Of a stretch of DNA of 64,000 bases, positions 12,101 to 27,100 are shown one piece after another. The notes under the pieces are model-generated. The model saw only the letters and a list, made by a program, of their open reading frames with translations, had not been told where the DNA came from and made no database searches. Every line of letters begins with the position of its first letter. Positions within the stretch are counted from its first letter, which is position 1. Source of the stretch: Podocnemis expansa (Eukaryota > Chordata > Testudines > Podocnemididae); NCBI GenBank assembly GCA_007922195.1, contig ML681996.1, positions 14,881,990 through 14,945,989 on the forward strand. Direction: 5' to 3'. The position numbers and the translations under genes were made by a program.

Positions 12101-15100
12101 AGAGCTTGTGCTCCAGCCCCTTGATCATTTTTGTTGCCCTCTGCTGGATTCTTTCTAATTTGTCCACATCCTTGTTGTATTCGGGAGCCCAAAACTGGAC
12201 ACAGTATTCCAGATGCAGCCTCACCAGGGCTGAACAGAGGGGAACGATCACATCCCTTGATCTGCTGGCAACACTTCTTCTGATGTAGCCCAGTATATCA
12301 TCGGCCTTTTTGGTAGCAAGAGCACACTGCTCACTCATCTCCAGTTTCCCATCCACCATGACCCCAGGTCCTTTTCTACAGTGCTGCTACTTAGCTGATC
12401 GCTCCCCAGCCTGTAGCAGTGCATGGGGTTTTTCTATCCCAAGTGCAGGACTTTGCACTTGTCCTTGGTGAACCACATGAGATTTCTATTGGCCCACTGC
12501 TCCAATTTGTCAAGGTCTCCCTGAATCCTGTCCCTGCCCGCCAGCATGTCTACCGTTTCCCCCAGTTTGGTGTCATCCGCAAACTTACTGAGTGTGCAGT
12601 CTATCCCATCATCCAGATCATTAATGAAAATGTTGAACAGAACCGGCCCCAGGACTGAGCCCTGGGGCACACCAATCATTACTGGTTGCCAAATAGATAT
12701 GAAGCCATTGATTCCTACATGCTGAAATGGTTGATCTAGCCAGTTCTCGATCCACCTTACAGTCCACACATCCAACCCATACTTCCTTAACTTGCCGACA
12801 AGAATGTTGTGGGAAACCATATCAAAAGCCTTGCTAAAGTCGAGGTATATCACATCAACAGCTTTTCCCGCATCCACAAATCCAGTCATCTCATCATAGA
12901 AGGCAATGAGGTTGGTCAGCCATGATTTATCCTTGGTGAATCCATGCTGACTGTTCCTGATCACTCTCTTTTCCTCCAAGTGTTTCAGGATGGATTCTTT
13001 GAGAACCTGCTCCATAATTTTTCCAGCGGTTGAGGTAAGGCTGACAGGTCTGTAATTCCCTGGATCCTCCTTTTTGCCTTTCTTGAAGATAGGCACTATA
13101 TTTGCTTTTTTCCAGTCCTCTGGCACCTCCCCTGTTCGCCACGAGTTTTCAAAGATGATGGCCAGTGGTATCGCTATCTCATCGGCCAGCTCCCTCAGCA
13201 CCCTCAGGTGTAAGTTGTCTGGCCCCATGGACTTGTGCATATCATCCTGTTTCTGCAATGAGCTCTGTGTGAGACAACCTGCAGCCTCATAGACCCTCTT
13301 CATGTTTAAGGCTCCAGCTACACACAGCGCATTGTAAGATCAGTGTCTTACTGATCTGTTAAATTCTAACTCATACTCTGTAAATATCACGGGATCACAT
13401 GCACCAGTTAATAGGCCAAACTGTTCAGAACGCTAGCAGTTGGCTTATTATTACGTGGACTATTTTAATATCTTTACATTTGTATAAATAAAAGATTGGA
13501 CTGAATCCAGACAAAATTATAAACAGCCCAGTATCAAATCCAAAGACACCAAGCATACAGAACACACGTCCCACACCATTCTCTTTTAGAACAGACTTAG
13601 TACATTTCCCTCCTTCTTCCTCTTCCTGCCATGCCTTCAAACTAATCTTTCAGACCAGGGGTCAGCAACCCCCAGCACATTTGCCAGGAGTGGCAAGCAA
13701 GCCTGTCTGGAGCGTCATATGTCATCCTCTGTGGTGCTGCTGAAATGGCTGCTCTTGCCATTGAAAGTTTCTCCAGGCAACTTCTTTCAGAGGTGGATAG
13801 GGCAGGGCGCATCCCCAAGCATGCCCCTAAAAGTCGCTCTATGCAGCTTCTTTTGGTGATGCCTAGGGTGGAAGGTGTCCCAGATACGCTGTCAAAAGAC
13901 CTTTTAGCAGTGGCTGGGGTTGAGGGCTCCCCAGCCATGCCACAGAGAGAAGCCACCAGTTTGGCTCCCTTCAGCAGCAGCAGCTGGAGCAGGAGATACC
14001 CAGGTATATCACTGAAAGAAGCTATTCCAGGCACCTTCTTTCCACAATGTGTCTGGAGAACCCTGCCCAGCCACTGCAAAAAGAAGCCACCAGCTAGGAA
14101 CTGGCTTTGCAGTGGTGGAAGCACTTCAGTTGTGGCCACTGCAAAAATTTCAGGCAGTAGCCATGTGGTTTTTATCTGGGGGGAGGTAGGAGGCAAAGGT
14201 GGCTACAGGAAGGGTGAGGAGGGGCTGGCACAGGGGTTGGCCTGCTCCAAACTGAAAATAAATTATTGAAGAACAGACATAGTACAAGCAGTAGACAGAC
14301 TGGATTCTCTCCAACACCTCCCTGCCCAGGTGTCTCAACTCTGACCTAGAAGAATCACTTATAGGGTTGAAACTCTAGCCTAGGCACATGCAGTCAGTCC
14401 TTGACAATTTGGCTCAGACCTCCAAGAATGAAAGCAAGGGTGATGATGGCAGAGATTCTTGGTGCCATGTAGAATTGACTCCTTGGAGCCTGACAATAAC
14501 ATAGGCCTTATGGAAGAATTACATCTTCAGGAGGGACCTGCTGATGGAGTAAAGACAGATACCAGGTCATGGAGAGAGATCTAGGCATTATCATTAGCTT
14601 TATCTTCAAATCTTGTTGTGTGCTGTTCAAGATAGTCCCTGGGGGTGAAATGAGAGGCCCAATGGTATACTACTTTTATAGCACCTTTATCTAGGTATCT
14701 CATGGCTGTCTTCTAAATATACTAGCTTGTAGCAGCCATAGTGGAGAACCAATGCCAGCCAGGGCCATCCCTGGGGGGGGGGGAGAGGGACCAGGGGCAA
14801 TTGGCCTGTGGCGCCGCCCCCCCCCCACTGGGGGGGCCAGGGCGGGCCAGCACAATCTCACTCCTCCCCTGAGCCAGGCACTATGCCCCGGGGGTGGATC
14901 AGGCTGGTTCAGGGGTTGGGCTCTGCTATTCTGTCCTGCCTCTGGGCTGGACCTCCCCACCCCTGGGTCTGCTGTTCCCACACTGGGAGTGGGACGGCTG
15001 GCCCAGAGCAGAGGCTGGTTCCACGCTCCCCCACCTCCCGCTGCCTTTGACTCCGCGCCAAAAGCAGTCAGAAGGCGGTGGGTAACAGTGCAGCCATGGT

Positions 15101-18100
15101 GGGCAGCAGTGTGGGCCCTGCGCTGCCTTGCTCATGGCAGGACAGCGTGGGGCCCACAGAACTGCAGGGCCCGGGGCAATCACCCCTCTTGACCCTCCCT
15201 CCCCAAGGGTGGCCCTGATGCCAGCCAAGGTACACTGTACCACCTCTCCTCCTCGACACTATGCCAGGGGAGGGGGGGGGAAGCTGGCACAGAAATGCCG
15301 TTGCCTGGCAAAGTTTCACTGGCTGCCAGTTTAGGGCAGGCCACAGCTCTTTTGTACCACTGGAATGGCACAAAGGATTGGTAGCACAAGCCAGAGACTG
15401 GCCCATTATTTCTCCAAACTATAAAGACATTCCAAGCTCATATTAATCCAACGGCCTCCTTACTAAAGCTTTATCAAATGGACGCTACAATAAATTACAG
15501 AAGCATAAACTAGCAGCGGAAAGCTGATATGTCAGATTTTACAATAATCCAAACTACTGGTAGTACATAAAAAAAACAAACAAAAAAACCTCTAAACTAG
15601 GTTTAATGTAGAAAACACACAAACCTAAACTTCATAAACATAGTGCCAATACACTTCAAAAACTAACATGAATATCAGTTCACAGTGTAAATATTCAGTA
15701 ACCAGCCGCAAACCCCTACAACTAATGCAAACAGAACAACATTCAAGAAGTGTTTGTTTTAGCTTCTAGCTTTTCTGTCACGTCATAACCTTTACCTTCC
15801 ATCAAATTTTTCACTTGTGATTGTGTACTCAAGTACCCTTTGCACTAAATCAATCATAAAAATAGTCCAGTCAAAAATTTATTACAGTAGAACTCTTAAA
15901 TCAATCACATGTAGAAAAAATACATGCAACTTTTAGACGAGTTATTTCTCAGTTTTAGAGAAACATGGAACAATATTTTCCTCACCAAAATAAGTACTTA
16001 ACTGCTTTTGGGGGGGGGGGGGGGAATAATTCCTGCCACAAAAATCTGTTATTAATTCAATCTGTTAACTGTATAGCTACAGATATAATTTCACTTGTCT
16101 GCTGAGATGTGGCCATCTTTTATATTGCAACATTAATGGACACATTAGCCTCAGATGTATACAGTATCTAGAGGGAAAATCCTTCCAATGTATCATGTCT
16201 CCCACGCATACTCATGGCTGAAAATAGACATTTCTTTATCCTAAATTTAAACTATAAGGCCAAATCCATGGGACTTCTTCCTTCATCTGAAAAGAATGGC
16301 TGGACAGCTTACCCCAAAGGAAGAGCCAAGTCATTTTGTGGCTAAACAAGAAAGGAAATACTGCGCTCTTAAAGGGGTAAGATGGACTAAATCCTACTCA
16401 ACATGGTCAAGGTCCCTGGGCATATTATTTCAAATCAGCTTATAGTGAAGGGATATTCCCAAAAGCAGATATTCTGCATGGTACTTCAGAGGTCCACTTT
16501 TAAAAAAATCATCAGTTACACTGCAACACACTTTTAAATTACAAACGCAAAGGGTATAGCTATACCGCAATTAAACATCCACCACTGACCAGTGCAAGTT
16601 GATGAGGGCTCAGGCTAAAGAGCTGTTTAACTGCACTGTAAACATTCAGCTTTGGGCTGAATCCCAAGATCTAGGGTCTTGTGAGATGGAAAAGTCCCAG
16701 AGCTCAGGCCAAGCCTAAGGCAACTGTCACAGGCCTGGCACTCCTGTTTAACTGCACTCACAGGGATTTTCACCTCCCAGAACTTAATTAAACCGTAAAG
16801 TTTTCAGTATTGTAAATTCAGTTTGGCCACTGCCTTGACCTGCTCAGTCTCTAAACAGTCAATCACTTGGACAGTCAGTCATCGTAAGTGACTTGTTCAG
16901 ATCCAGACGGATGCTTTTATAACCCCCATTACTGGAAAGCTCTCCTTGCAAAGATTCAGAGACAAAATGACTGGTCTGTCCCCATCTATTCCCCACTCTG
17001 TGCTTACAGAATATTACCTGAAATTCAGGATGTAAATAAAGATTTATGTGGTCACAACACATAGCAGAGGCCTGAGACAACAGACATATTCAGTGAACAC
17101 AATTTAAATCTTTATTTTTGCTCCTTGCACATACTTTAAATTATTGAATACTTGCAACATTCCTTTTTCTAGGAGAACATAGGGATTCATGTGATGATCT
17201 TCAGGGTAACATAAATTAGGCAAAGGCAAACTTGGGACCATTCAGTTGCAGTTACTGAAAGTACCAAAAGGAACAAGAAAATTTTGACAAATGTATGTTC
17301 AAAAGTACAAATGTCTGCTACAACCAAAAACTTTGGGGGTTCTTTTTATTTTATTTTAATTGTATTTTATTTTACTTTACAATTACCTCTTGCAAAATCA
17401 GGGACACATCTCCTTTTATATCTTTCTAAATTGGAATAAAAAGTCATCTGTATGCCAAGACTCAAGTTCTCCTCTGCAGTCATAATATTGCTTTATATGG
17501 GATAAGGGAAGTTCTCAGGTGGAGCAAGAAAAGCAAAGAATCCTGAATTTCATATGGGCTGGCAACGCATGTACACATATGTATTTTACAGATTAATACA
17601 TATATGTACTATTTGTAAGACATCTCACACATGGACATAACAATATTCTATATATTTTTAAATGTGAGAGACTACACATACAGGGCTTAGTCTTGCAAGC
17701 TTTTAACCACATGAGTAACTTTATAATGGGCCAACTCATGCGGATCATGTTTGAAGAAAGGGGTCCATATTCTATAACAGATTTAAGGGGCTTTAAACAC
17801 AACATATTTTTAATAAACCATTTTGAGTTTTTAAGGCTGCTTTAGACACATACGAACACAGACAAATGACTGATTGTGGTTATAGCAAACTGTCACAAAA
17901 TTTTAATGTAATAAGCAAGAGTGGTGGGAGCTAGTAAAAGTTTTACATAATGTATATCAGCTGCCTGCAGTAATTTGCCTCTTTACATTTTTGCATTCAG
18001 AAATGTACCTTTTGGGAAGAACAGGTAGGCTCCTTAGTAATTTACAAATTTCTCCAACAGTTAGAAATGCAATCAAACATTTTATTCAGGAAGAAATCTG

Positions 18101-21100
18101 TCTTCTGATAAGGAAGCACTATTTTATTTACAAACACAGTTTGAGGTTGCCTGCTTCCAGAACACAGGTTATCAAACAACAGAAAATTGATTGGACACAT
18201 GGACATCAGCCTTCCTAACTCTTCCCTAAAGTTACAAGTAAACACACCCAGAGAATGTGATAAAAATTCCCATCTTCCTGTTTTAATTTGTACATCATCT
18301 TCCTTCACTGAAAACATTAGCATACTGATCTCACGAAGTAAAGAAAAATCTACAACAGGTTATCCTGTTCACCAGATAAGTTATTTTAACAATTTAGCCC
18401 TTGTGAATTCTTCAATAAAATACTTTTATCATATCAACATGATTGATGTGGCAAAATAACTAATCAGCAGGACAGTTTCTGTTTCTAGTTCAGTCAATAA
18501 TTTTAAATGACAGGAGAGAAGAAAAATGTTATGTCAATTATTGCCTAAACTGATTCTGGTTCTCTTCAGACAGAAAAACTTAAATCACAGTACCTAAAGC
18601 TATGAACGAGAAATCCATAACACAGAGATTACAGAAATTATAGGCTAAATTATTGTGGTGACCAACCCTTCCTCTAATCTCACCAAGAACATGTCCTAGG
18701 CTCAGTTTCCAGCTTATAATTGTGTCTTTTGTGTCTTTTTCTTCTTCCCTTCGTATTACCAGATATTAAACAGACATCTTAGTCTTCTCAGTCAGAGCTT
18801 AATACACTAATTCACCTTCCTTCCCATGACCATGCTGGCATGTGACAGGAAACTGAGAAGCCAAAATGAATACATCTTACTTCCCAGGTGGTTTGATTAG
18901 CATTTGCCCAGTTGTCATGCTCATTTAGTTTACTGGACAGAATGTGCACGTAACCCCTGAAAGCTGTATCAAAAAGGAACAGACAGCTGACAATCCAGCC
19001 CTTCCCATGGTTCATAAACATACAACAGTGTCAATGATGGATGTCCAATATGGCTTTCAGACTCAGAATGGGGGTCAAAGGACCATTGAAAAAAAATTGA
19101 GCATTTTAATCATTCCTGTAAATGTTTTGGAGAGAAGCAGACGAAGGAGCGATACAAGGCAGAACAATTCAACTGAAAGTAATTAAAACAGTACATTCCA
19201 GTGAATCACACTGTCATGTGCAAAGGTTAAACAGTGCTTAGGTTTAAAACGACAGCAAGTGCACTAACACAAAACCTGAATAACTAAGCATACAATTAGT
19301 AAGAACTGAAGGATCCACTTCCCTGTTTATTTGCCAACTTTACAGAATTTTATTCACCCTGCTTTGCATCTAACACATATAACTTTAATGTGCTGTTAAT
19401 GAAAAATAGCCCTCCCCTGGAGAAACAGATATAAAACTCTACTTTAAATTCATAAAATGCTTTCTGGGTTCATATTCAGAGAAAGAACTTTAGCTTTATT
19501 ATTATAGCTGGACCAAAAGCTGTATTTTATTTTACAAACAAAATAAAGAATATTTTTGTCTACATTTTCCATGGAATGTCTTGTAATTTCCAAGTTGCCA
19601 AAAACCCATTTAGTCTTTACTGAAAAGTTTTTTTATTCTCCCTCTAGTCCCCCAACCCTAATAATTGTACTTCTACCAGATACACTTCAATAGCCTGGGA
19701 TCTCTAATTAAGTGTACACCAAGAGATACACAAGAGGTGTGATGGGCCTCTTTATTATTTTCCAAAGGGATAGCCGTGTTAGTCTAGTTCAGCAAAAAAA
19801 AAACCCAAGGAGTCGTGTGGCACTTTATTATTAACTGTCCTCTAGAGGCGTGAGCCGAGGACAGAATGGCTGCACAAAAACGCCCATTAACCTCTTGCTT
19901 GACATGGAAAAGACTTCTGTGCTGGTCACATATCCAACTGCCTTGAGCAGTCCAAATATCAGCTTTTATTCTTAACTAGTAGCTTGCACCCTCTGCACAG
20001 TTGTCTCCCTGTAGGCTGGAATGGAATGTGCAGCAGCTCCACCCACTTTTATCCTGACCAATCCCTTGAGCTTCATGTGGGTGGAGTTCATTTTATTTAG
20101 TGACAAGCTCCCTCCTCATAAAGCAGGGGTGTCAAAGTTCGGCCCATGGGCCTCACCTGGCCCGCGAAGGGTGCTTATCTGGTTCACGGAGCTGCGGCTG
20201 GGCACCCTCTCCACAGCAACAAACAGCAAACACAGGCTGCCTTGCTGCTGCCAGCAGAGCAGAGCAGGGCCAGGAACACGTGTGCATGCACTGATTTACT
20301 CATGATTTGAGTCACAGCACAGGGGAACAAAAGAAGTGCTCCAGCCAATCCCAGCTCAGCTCTGCTGTGGTCTGCCAGTCAATCACAGTCTCAGTCACAT
20401 CAAGCTGAGTTGTGCTACTGGAGAGCCAGCACCCCACCCTCCACCCCACCTATTCACTGTCAGTCAGTCAGCTAGCATGCTAATCTGATTGACAGCACAG
20501 TGCACAAACCACAAACAACAGAAAAAAAGCAAAGGCTAGCATGCTGAATGACTGACAGTGAGTGGGTGGGAAGTGAGGGGGGTGGGAAGGGAGGCAGGAG
20601 TTCAGCCTGCCTGTGAGTGTGACTGAGGAGACTGCCTAGCACCATGCAGTAGCAAAACTGGAAAGGGAAGAGGATCTGGGAGCTGCACAGTAGGGGAAGG
20701 GAGCAAGGGAGCTGCACAGCAGGAGAAGAGGTCTGGGAGCCAGTGTGGCGAAGGGGAGCCCACAGGCCAGGGAAAAGGAAGAGCCTGCAAGGCTGGGGAG
20801 GGGAAAGGAGAGCCCATGCTGCTCTGAATGTAGCAGGCGAAAGGACTGGGGAGCCCATGAGAACACATGGCCCAGGTCAGGTGTCCTGCCCTCCAATGTG
20901 GCCCCCCACATTGAATGAGTTTGACAGCTCTGCAGTGTAAAGGGTGAGGAAGCAGATTAAACAAAGACAAGATCCTGCACAAAGATAAGACATACAAAAT
21001 ATCACAAAGGAGATACTACAGACCATTATTACTATAGAGCACATGAAAAAAAGTTCAAAGAAACAGATGCCTGAATGTGATACTAATGGAGTTGAACAAT

Positions 21101-24100
21101 ATTTGATTCTGAGGGCAAAAGAATTTGCAACCTATGCCACTAGACTGTATGAGCTTCAAAAGCAGTGACACACAAATCCAGAATGTCATTGGGACCTCAC
21201 AGAGATTCAGCTTTCCATAGCAAATAACTAAAATTTTGCCTTTGAGCTTGTTTCAAAAAATAAAATGAATTTCCTAGTATCAACCAGGACAGTTTTGTTT
21301 TATTCACTAGAAGTTTCTTGGTGTCACAATCTCATTTTTAAAAACAACTTCACAAAAAAGCACCGCCAAAAGCCCATTCTTAAAAAAATATCTTTTTTAG
21401 AAGGACCTAATTCAATTAACCTGAAATGTCCAGAAAAAAATCTACATCCAGTTACACACTACTACATTTTAGGTAAAAGAGAGGGGCTTGCTTTTACTTG
21501 TTTTAAAGAAAGTTAGGGGGAGGACATTCAATTTTCACTTAGAATGTTAAGGATTTCATTGGTTAGCCTACTACAGACTAAGAAGTTACTACATGGCTGT
21601 GTTATTTGATATTTTGCCTGGGAACTTTGGGATAGTGTCATGCAAAGATATGTGGAAGATCAGGGTTTGATTCCTGCTCCTATTGAACTTGCTCTCTGGG
21701 TCCTCCATGATTAGAAAACCAGAAAAAAAGAATTACTATTTTACAGCCATATCTCTGTGGACATGTGAACTTTTCAGAGTTCATAAACTAACCTAGATTT
21801 GCTTTGGTCCGAATTCAGAGAAGAGAATTCCAAGGAGTTTTCTCTTTTGTGCACTAGATCCTTTTTGCTGCACTTATTCCACTTTAAAATATTTAAATTT
21901 AAATTTTATTTTTTTACAAAACAGAAAACTCTTCACCACTCTTCATTTTAAATTGCACAAAGAAGTGGGTCTCACTATAGCTTTAACTCTTCCCAAACCC
22001 TTGCATGGATGTAATGCAATAGTTGATTTCACACATGACCAAAACATAAGGCAATGCTGCACATTATTCAACTAGTAATACAAAATTAAAGAGGAACTGT
22101 GCTGCAGTTACAGACATACAAGTACAGTGTTTTGTATTATTTTATATACTGTTTGGAGTCTAACTCTTCAACAGAAACTATAAAGCACATATAACTAAAC
22201 AAAATTGGAATCACATCAAGCAACAAATTTCTTTAGTCTCATACACTGCTGTCAGGGGAGAAAAAAGGCAACTGAAGGCTCAAAAAAGAGCTTCTGAAAA
22301 TCTGTACATTTTAATTTAGCTGTTCAAATATCAGCACTGGGAAATTTTTTTTGCTTTTATTTTTTAGTCAAGAACTTCCAATATCTGCTGCAGCAAGCAC
22401 TGCTTACAATACTACCTCATTTTCTTACGTTATTAAGCCTTCAGAAATTAATAGACTGGCATTTCAATGGGCACAGCAGCTGTCAGATCCAAGGTGATAA
22501 CATATGACAAAGTCTATACCCATAATCTTACCCAGGAGGTCAATGTGGGCCAAGGAAAGCCAGCAACATCTATGTGTCTGAAGGGCAGAAAACTGGAGAA
22601 GAGCTCTGTATAAGCTTGAAAGCATGTCTCTCTCACTAACAGAAGTTGTTTCAGTAAAAGATATTATCTCACCCACCTTGTCTCTCAAGCTTTTTGTATA
22701 AATCTGTATTTCAAACTCTAATCTCTTTTGTCAAAATTTCAACTCTTAGCTTAACTCTTCTGAGCTTCAAGAATAAAGCTAGTCTAAAAAGATCTATGTC
22801 CTTTGAAAAGACAATACACTCCATGGGCTTTTAAAAAGAGGAGGTTCATTCCAAAATGTGCTGATGAACAGTAGCCATCCAGTTTAAGGCGTCTCTACTG
22901 TCATCTTTATGGCACTGTGCAGAGGGTGTCCCTGCTATGTGTGCACTAACCCTTGACTCACCCTGGAGCAACTAATTACCACAAAATAGCATGATAGCAG
23001 AGAGTAAATCTTTCTGACTACCAGCCTTCTGCAGGGGTGCAACATTTTCCATGCATTTCACAGCTGCACAAAACAGTTAAATATATTTCATTGTTCTCTA
23101 AATAAAAGATTATACTTTAGGAAATGTAGAATGAAATGAGCCTTAACAAGTTTCTTCTCTGTGGCTCCAGATGTGTGGAGCACTCCAAGACCTGGTCTAC
23201 AGCCATACCCTTCAGTGGTGTAGTGAAGCCAATCTAAATCCCCATGTAAAGAGTGATACATAAATGGAAGAAGTCTTCCACTGACCTAGCTATCACCTTT
23301 TGGAGAGATGGATTGTCTGTGCCTATGAAAGGATTGCCCCTGTCAGTGTAGGTAGCATCTACACTGAAGCACTGCAGCTGTGCTGCTACACATGGGCATA
23401 GTTTGGAGAGCAGCGAAAGAAAGCATTGTTCCCTTTGCCAAACAAGGCCAGCCTTATGCGCAGGTGCCATGGCTGAGGGGCCAGACTTGGTGCATTTAAC
23501 TTAATATACCACAGTGGGACCCTGCCAGCAATTTCCCGTCCTCCTCCTCCTTTCCCTCCAAATGGTGTGCCATCTCTTTGGCAGTGTCAGAAGAGCCTGC
23601 ACTGCTGTGTGCCTCTGTGCAGTTTGGTGGAAGCAACATCCCCTCACACCATGAAATTCAGTGGGGACAGCAGAAGCAGCCCCAGCAGGAAGGGGGCCAC
23701 AGCAGCACCAGGAGGCAGCAGAAAAATAGCAGCACAAGAGTGCCATTTAGGGAAGGCACGGTTGGGAGCATCCCCCTCAGTTTTGTACCACAAGTGTGTA
23801 ATCTCAGATTTTGGAAAGAAATTGGAAATAAATCCATGAAAAATATACTCCTGCACTGTGATTCAATCTATTTAGACATTTAAAGAAACGGGGCTAACTA
23901 GCAAATGAAGGCCCACAACTCCCACACCTACAACTGGATCTTCAAGGGCAGATCTTTAAACTTAACAGTTTCTGAATGAGGCTCCGTGCGAGTAAAAGGT
24001 TGGGGGGCGGGGGGCAGAGACACGCAACTTACAAATCGAGGAATTCTAAAAGTTTTGGAGCATTTGCAAAAGATTATGATGTTTCTTTTGAGGACTGGTC

Positions 24101-27100
24101 ATTCCCTAGAAACAGGCAAAAGTTTAGAACTGATAGAAGAACAGGATTTTGCTCTCTGAAGAAATACCAAAGCGAGTCGTAATACAAAAAGGGACTGAGA
24201 TGAGGCGCTGTATTTTCCACCAGGAACACCCCAGAAGGACAAAAAACACAGCAATGGCGTACAAATTTAATATAGATTTTCAACAGTTTTAGCATGAGAA
24301 ACACCACCACCTAGTGTTCATATGATTGCAATGTCACAGTAAATTTATTCAGCCTATTTTTCTCTTACCCATGAACAAACATTGGTTTTTGTATTACTTT
24401 GTTTGCTTTTTGAAACTGTTCTAACACTTTTCAAACACAGCTGTTCACCAGCCATGTCTTAGGCTGCTTTTGGTGTGTGACTGGTGAGCAGAGTCACATG
24501 GCAATGTTTCTGCTCAGATTGGGTGATTAAAAAGAGAAAAGAAATTAAAGAGGACTCCATAAAAACCACATTTTTCACAAGACAAACATGGAGTCTGGTG
24601 GCACTATTTCTCAGAAGACTAAGTCACCAAGACTGTTCTTGTGATTGTGAACAATAGCAAAAGGTTATTGAGGTAGACAGAAACAGGGCCGTAACTACGG
24701 CAGGGCAAATGGGACTTTGCCCCAGGCATGCTGGAGCGGCTCAGCCGCTCTATTAAAGGGTGCGTTTCGCGCCACTGGCCCCAAGTGCTGTTAATTGCAA
24801 GGGGCACTGGAACAGAAGATTATGGCTCTGGACAGAAACAAAGAGTGAGATGCAAACACCATAGTATACCTAAAAGCAGGTGCTGCAACTTTCTTTGGAA
24901 AGCTTTGGGGTACCCACACGAAAGTGCATGCCAGGATTATTTCAGTGCAATTTTCAGTGGGCAGCACTGATCCAACTGAGGATTAGTATAACAGCCCTGG
25001 CCCTTCCAAAATCTCACACCTGTCCAGGGACCCTGAATGGAAGCCAGTGTCCCAACACACTCCCTTCCTCCACACTAGAGATATGGCAGGTAAGAGGAAG
25101 GGAGTCCAAGTTGTATGATACTCAAAGGAAAACCCCCTCATCGTGCACTGCTATGTTGGCTCACTAGGTTACAAGAACCTCAAATCTGACACTTTTGAAC
25201 CCACTAACGGCACTAGAACCTGCCAGCATGGAAACAATTTTAATTTAAATCCCAAAATCAGATTTCCTGGATGCTGAGTTGATGGTGATGAAATCACACA
25301 ACCATTTGCCAATTCTGCCATATGGAAAAATGCCCAGACAGCAGAACTGTTCTTTATAGTTTACGTAGTTTAGTTGAGACTCACAACAAAACACATGTAC
25401 TGTACAGGAACTCCCCAGTAATATGCCTTTGATTGTTTCTTAAAGTGAGCTATCCTGTAGGAAAGTATCTAATATATTTTCCTCTGCTTAATTAATGGCT
25501 GCATCCATTTTCAGAGCACACACAAATGCCTTGTTCAATCAAAGAAACTAAACTATTTGTAAAAAAAAGCCCCAAACCAAAAACCTCACTTAGTTCTTCT
25601 CAGCACAGTAAAAGATCACACTCAAATTCTGGATGTACGTACTTTCTACTTTATGTAATTATTATTTATTATAATTCTCTCTTGTGTTCAACAAGGCAGT
25701 ATGTATAGCAGCAGCCAACAAAGTATTCATTTTAACACAGCTTTCACGAGGTCATTTGCTAGTACAAGAGGATTCAAGTAAGTGTCATTTTCTGACACTA
25801 TTTTTTGAGCTTGAGCTTTAAAACTTGAAATGTTCCATAGTTTGTGACATCTCACTCTCTCTCTCATGCACACACATACACACACATTTCAGCCTATGAA
25901 GTTGAACAGAAAACTCAGGTTTTTCCTTAATACTTATTAAAATTAACTTATAGCTGGCATACAGCAAGTATAAAGTTCCCTCTTCAGTTCTTTAGGTTGG
26001 TTTAGAATGTCTATGGGAAGGACAATCACCTTTTACACTCTAGAGCAGGGGTGACCAAACTTACTAAGCCACAAAGAACCTCCTTGCCACTGGGCAGAAT
26101 CTTCTAACTCAGAGGTTCTCAAGCACTGTGTTCCCACACACTGGGAAGTATGTTGTGGGGGAGCCAGGGAGATGGTTGGATTTGACCTGGATGGAGTGGG
26201 CTAGTGTGTCCTGTAGAGTCGCAATACACTGCCAAGTGTGTTGCAACCCACAAAATGTTGCGAACCACTGCTCTAACCTCATCACCCTACTGCACAGCAG
26301 AAACTTCTAGCTCTTCACCGCAGCCTGAGAGATGGAGAATGGGGTTGAGGCACAGAGGGCTCTGCAAGCCACACTTTAACTGTAAAAAGCCATATATGGC
26401 TCACAACCCATAGTCTGGCTATCCTTCTGCTAAGATTTAAGAGTAATTTCTATAGAAGATGGTTAGTTTCATTTCTTTGACCTTCTACTGGTTTGATTCT
26501 CAGGTATGGAAAAGTTCCAGAGGGGTAGCCATCTTAGTCTGTGTACAGCAAAAAAACAACAAAAACCCCGTGGCACCTTAAAAACTAACAAATTTCTTTG
26601 AGCACAAGGTTTCGTGGGCTGCAACTCACTTCATCAGACGCATCTGATGAAGTGGGTTGCAGCCCATGAAAGCTTATGCCCAAAGAAATTTGTTAGTCTT
26701 TAAGGTGTCACAGGACTCTCATTGTTTATTTTTAGGTATAAGAAAGCTTCTCTCACCCACTACACCAGATTGGAAAGCCACTCAGGCAGCTAGTTAGTCC
26801 TAGAGTACAGCAGCATTCCAGCTATACCACCTTGCTGGCCACATTCCCTATACAGCTGTTTGTCACAGAAGTGCTGCAATCAATTTACATCCTAAAACAT
26901 GAAAGTTTATTAATCCTATATGGCATAAAAACATGTATGAATTGTGCAAAATATTATAAGAACACAAGAATGGCAATAACAGGTTAGACCAATGATTCAT
27001 CTAACCTAGTATCCTGCCTTCCAACAGTGGCTGGTGCTAGATGCTTCAGAAATAATGAACAGACTACGATAATCATTGGGTGACCCACCATGTCATCCAG

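Noticed and set aside
13642..14269. Open frames of about 180 codons on both strands
   Set aside because: Inside or next to a hAT-like segment. Mirror-image frames are typical of GC-rich repeat, and no family is recognised.
16009..16024. Poly-G run
   Set aside because: Simple homopolymer. Length may be an assembly artefact, and no function is inferred.
21645..21690. tRNA-like B box (GGGTTTGATTCC)
   Set aside because: No A box at the proper distance and no cloverleaf could be drawn.
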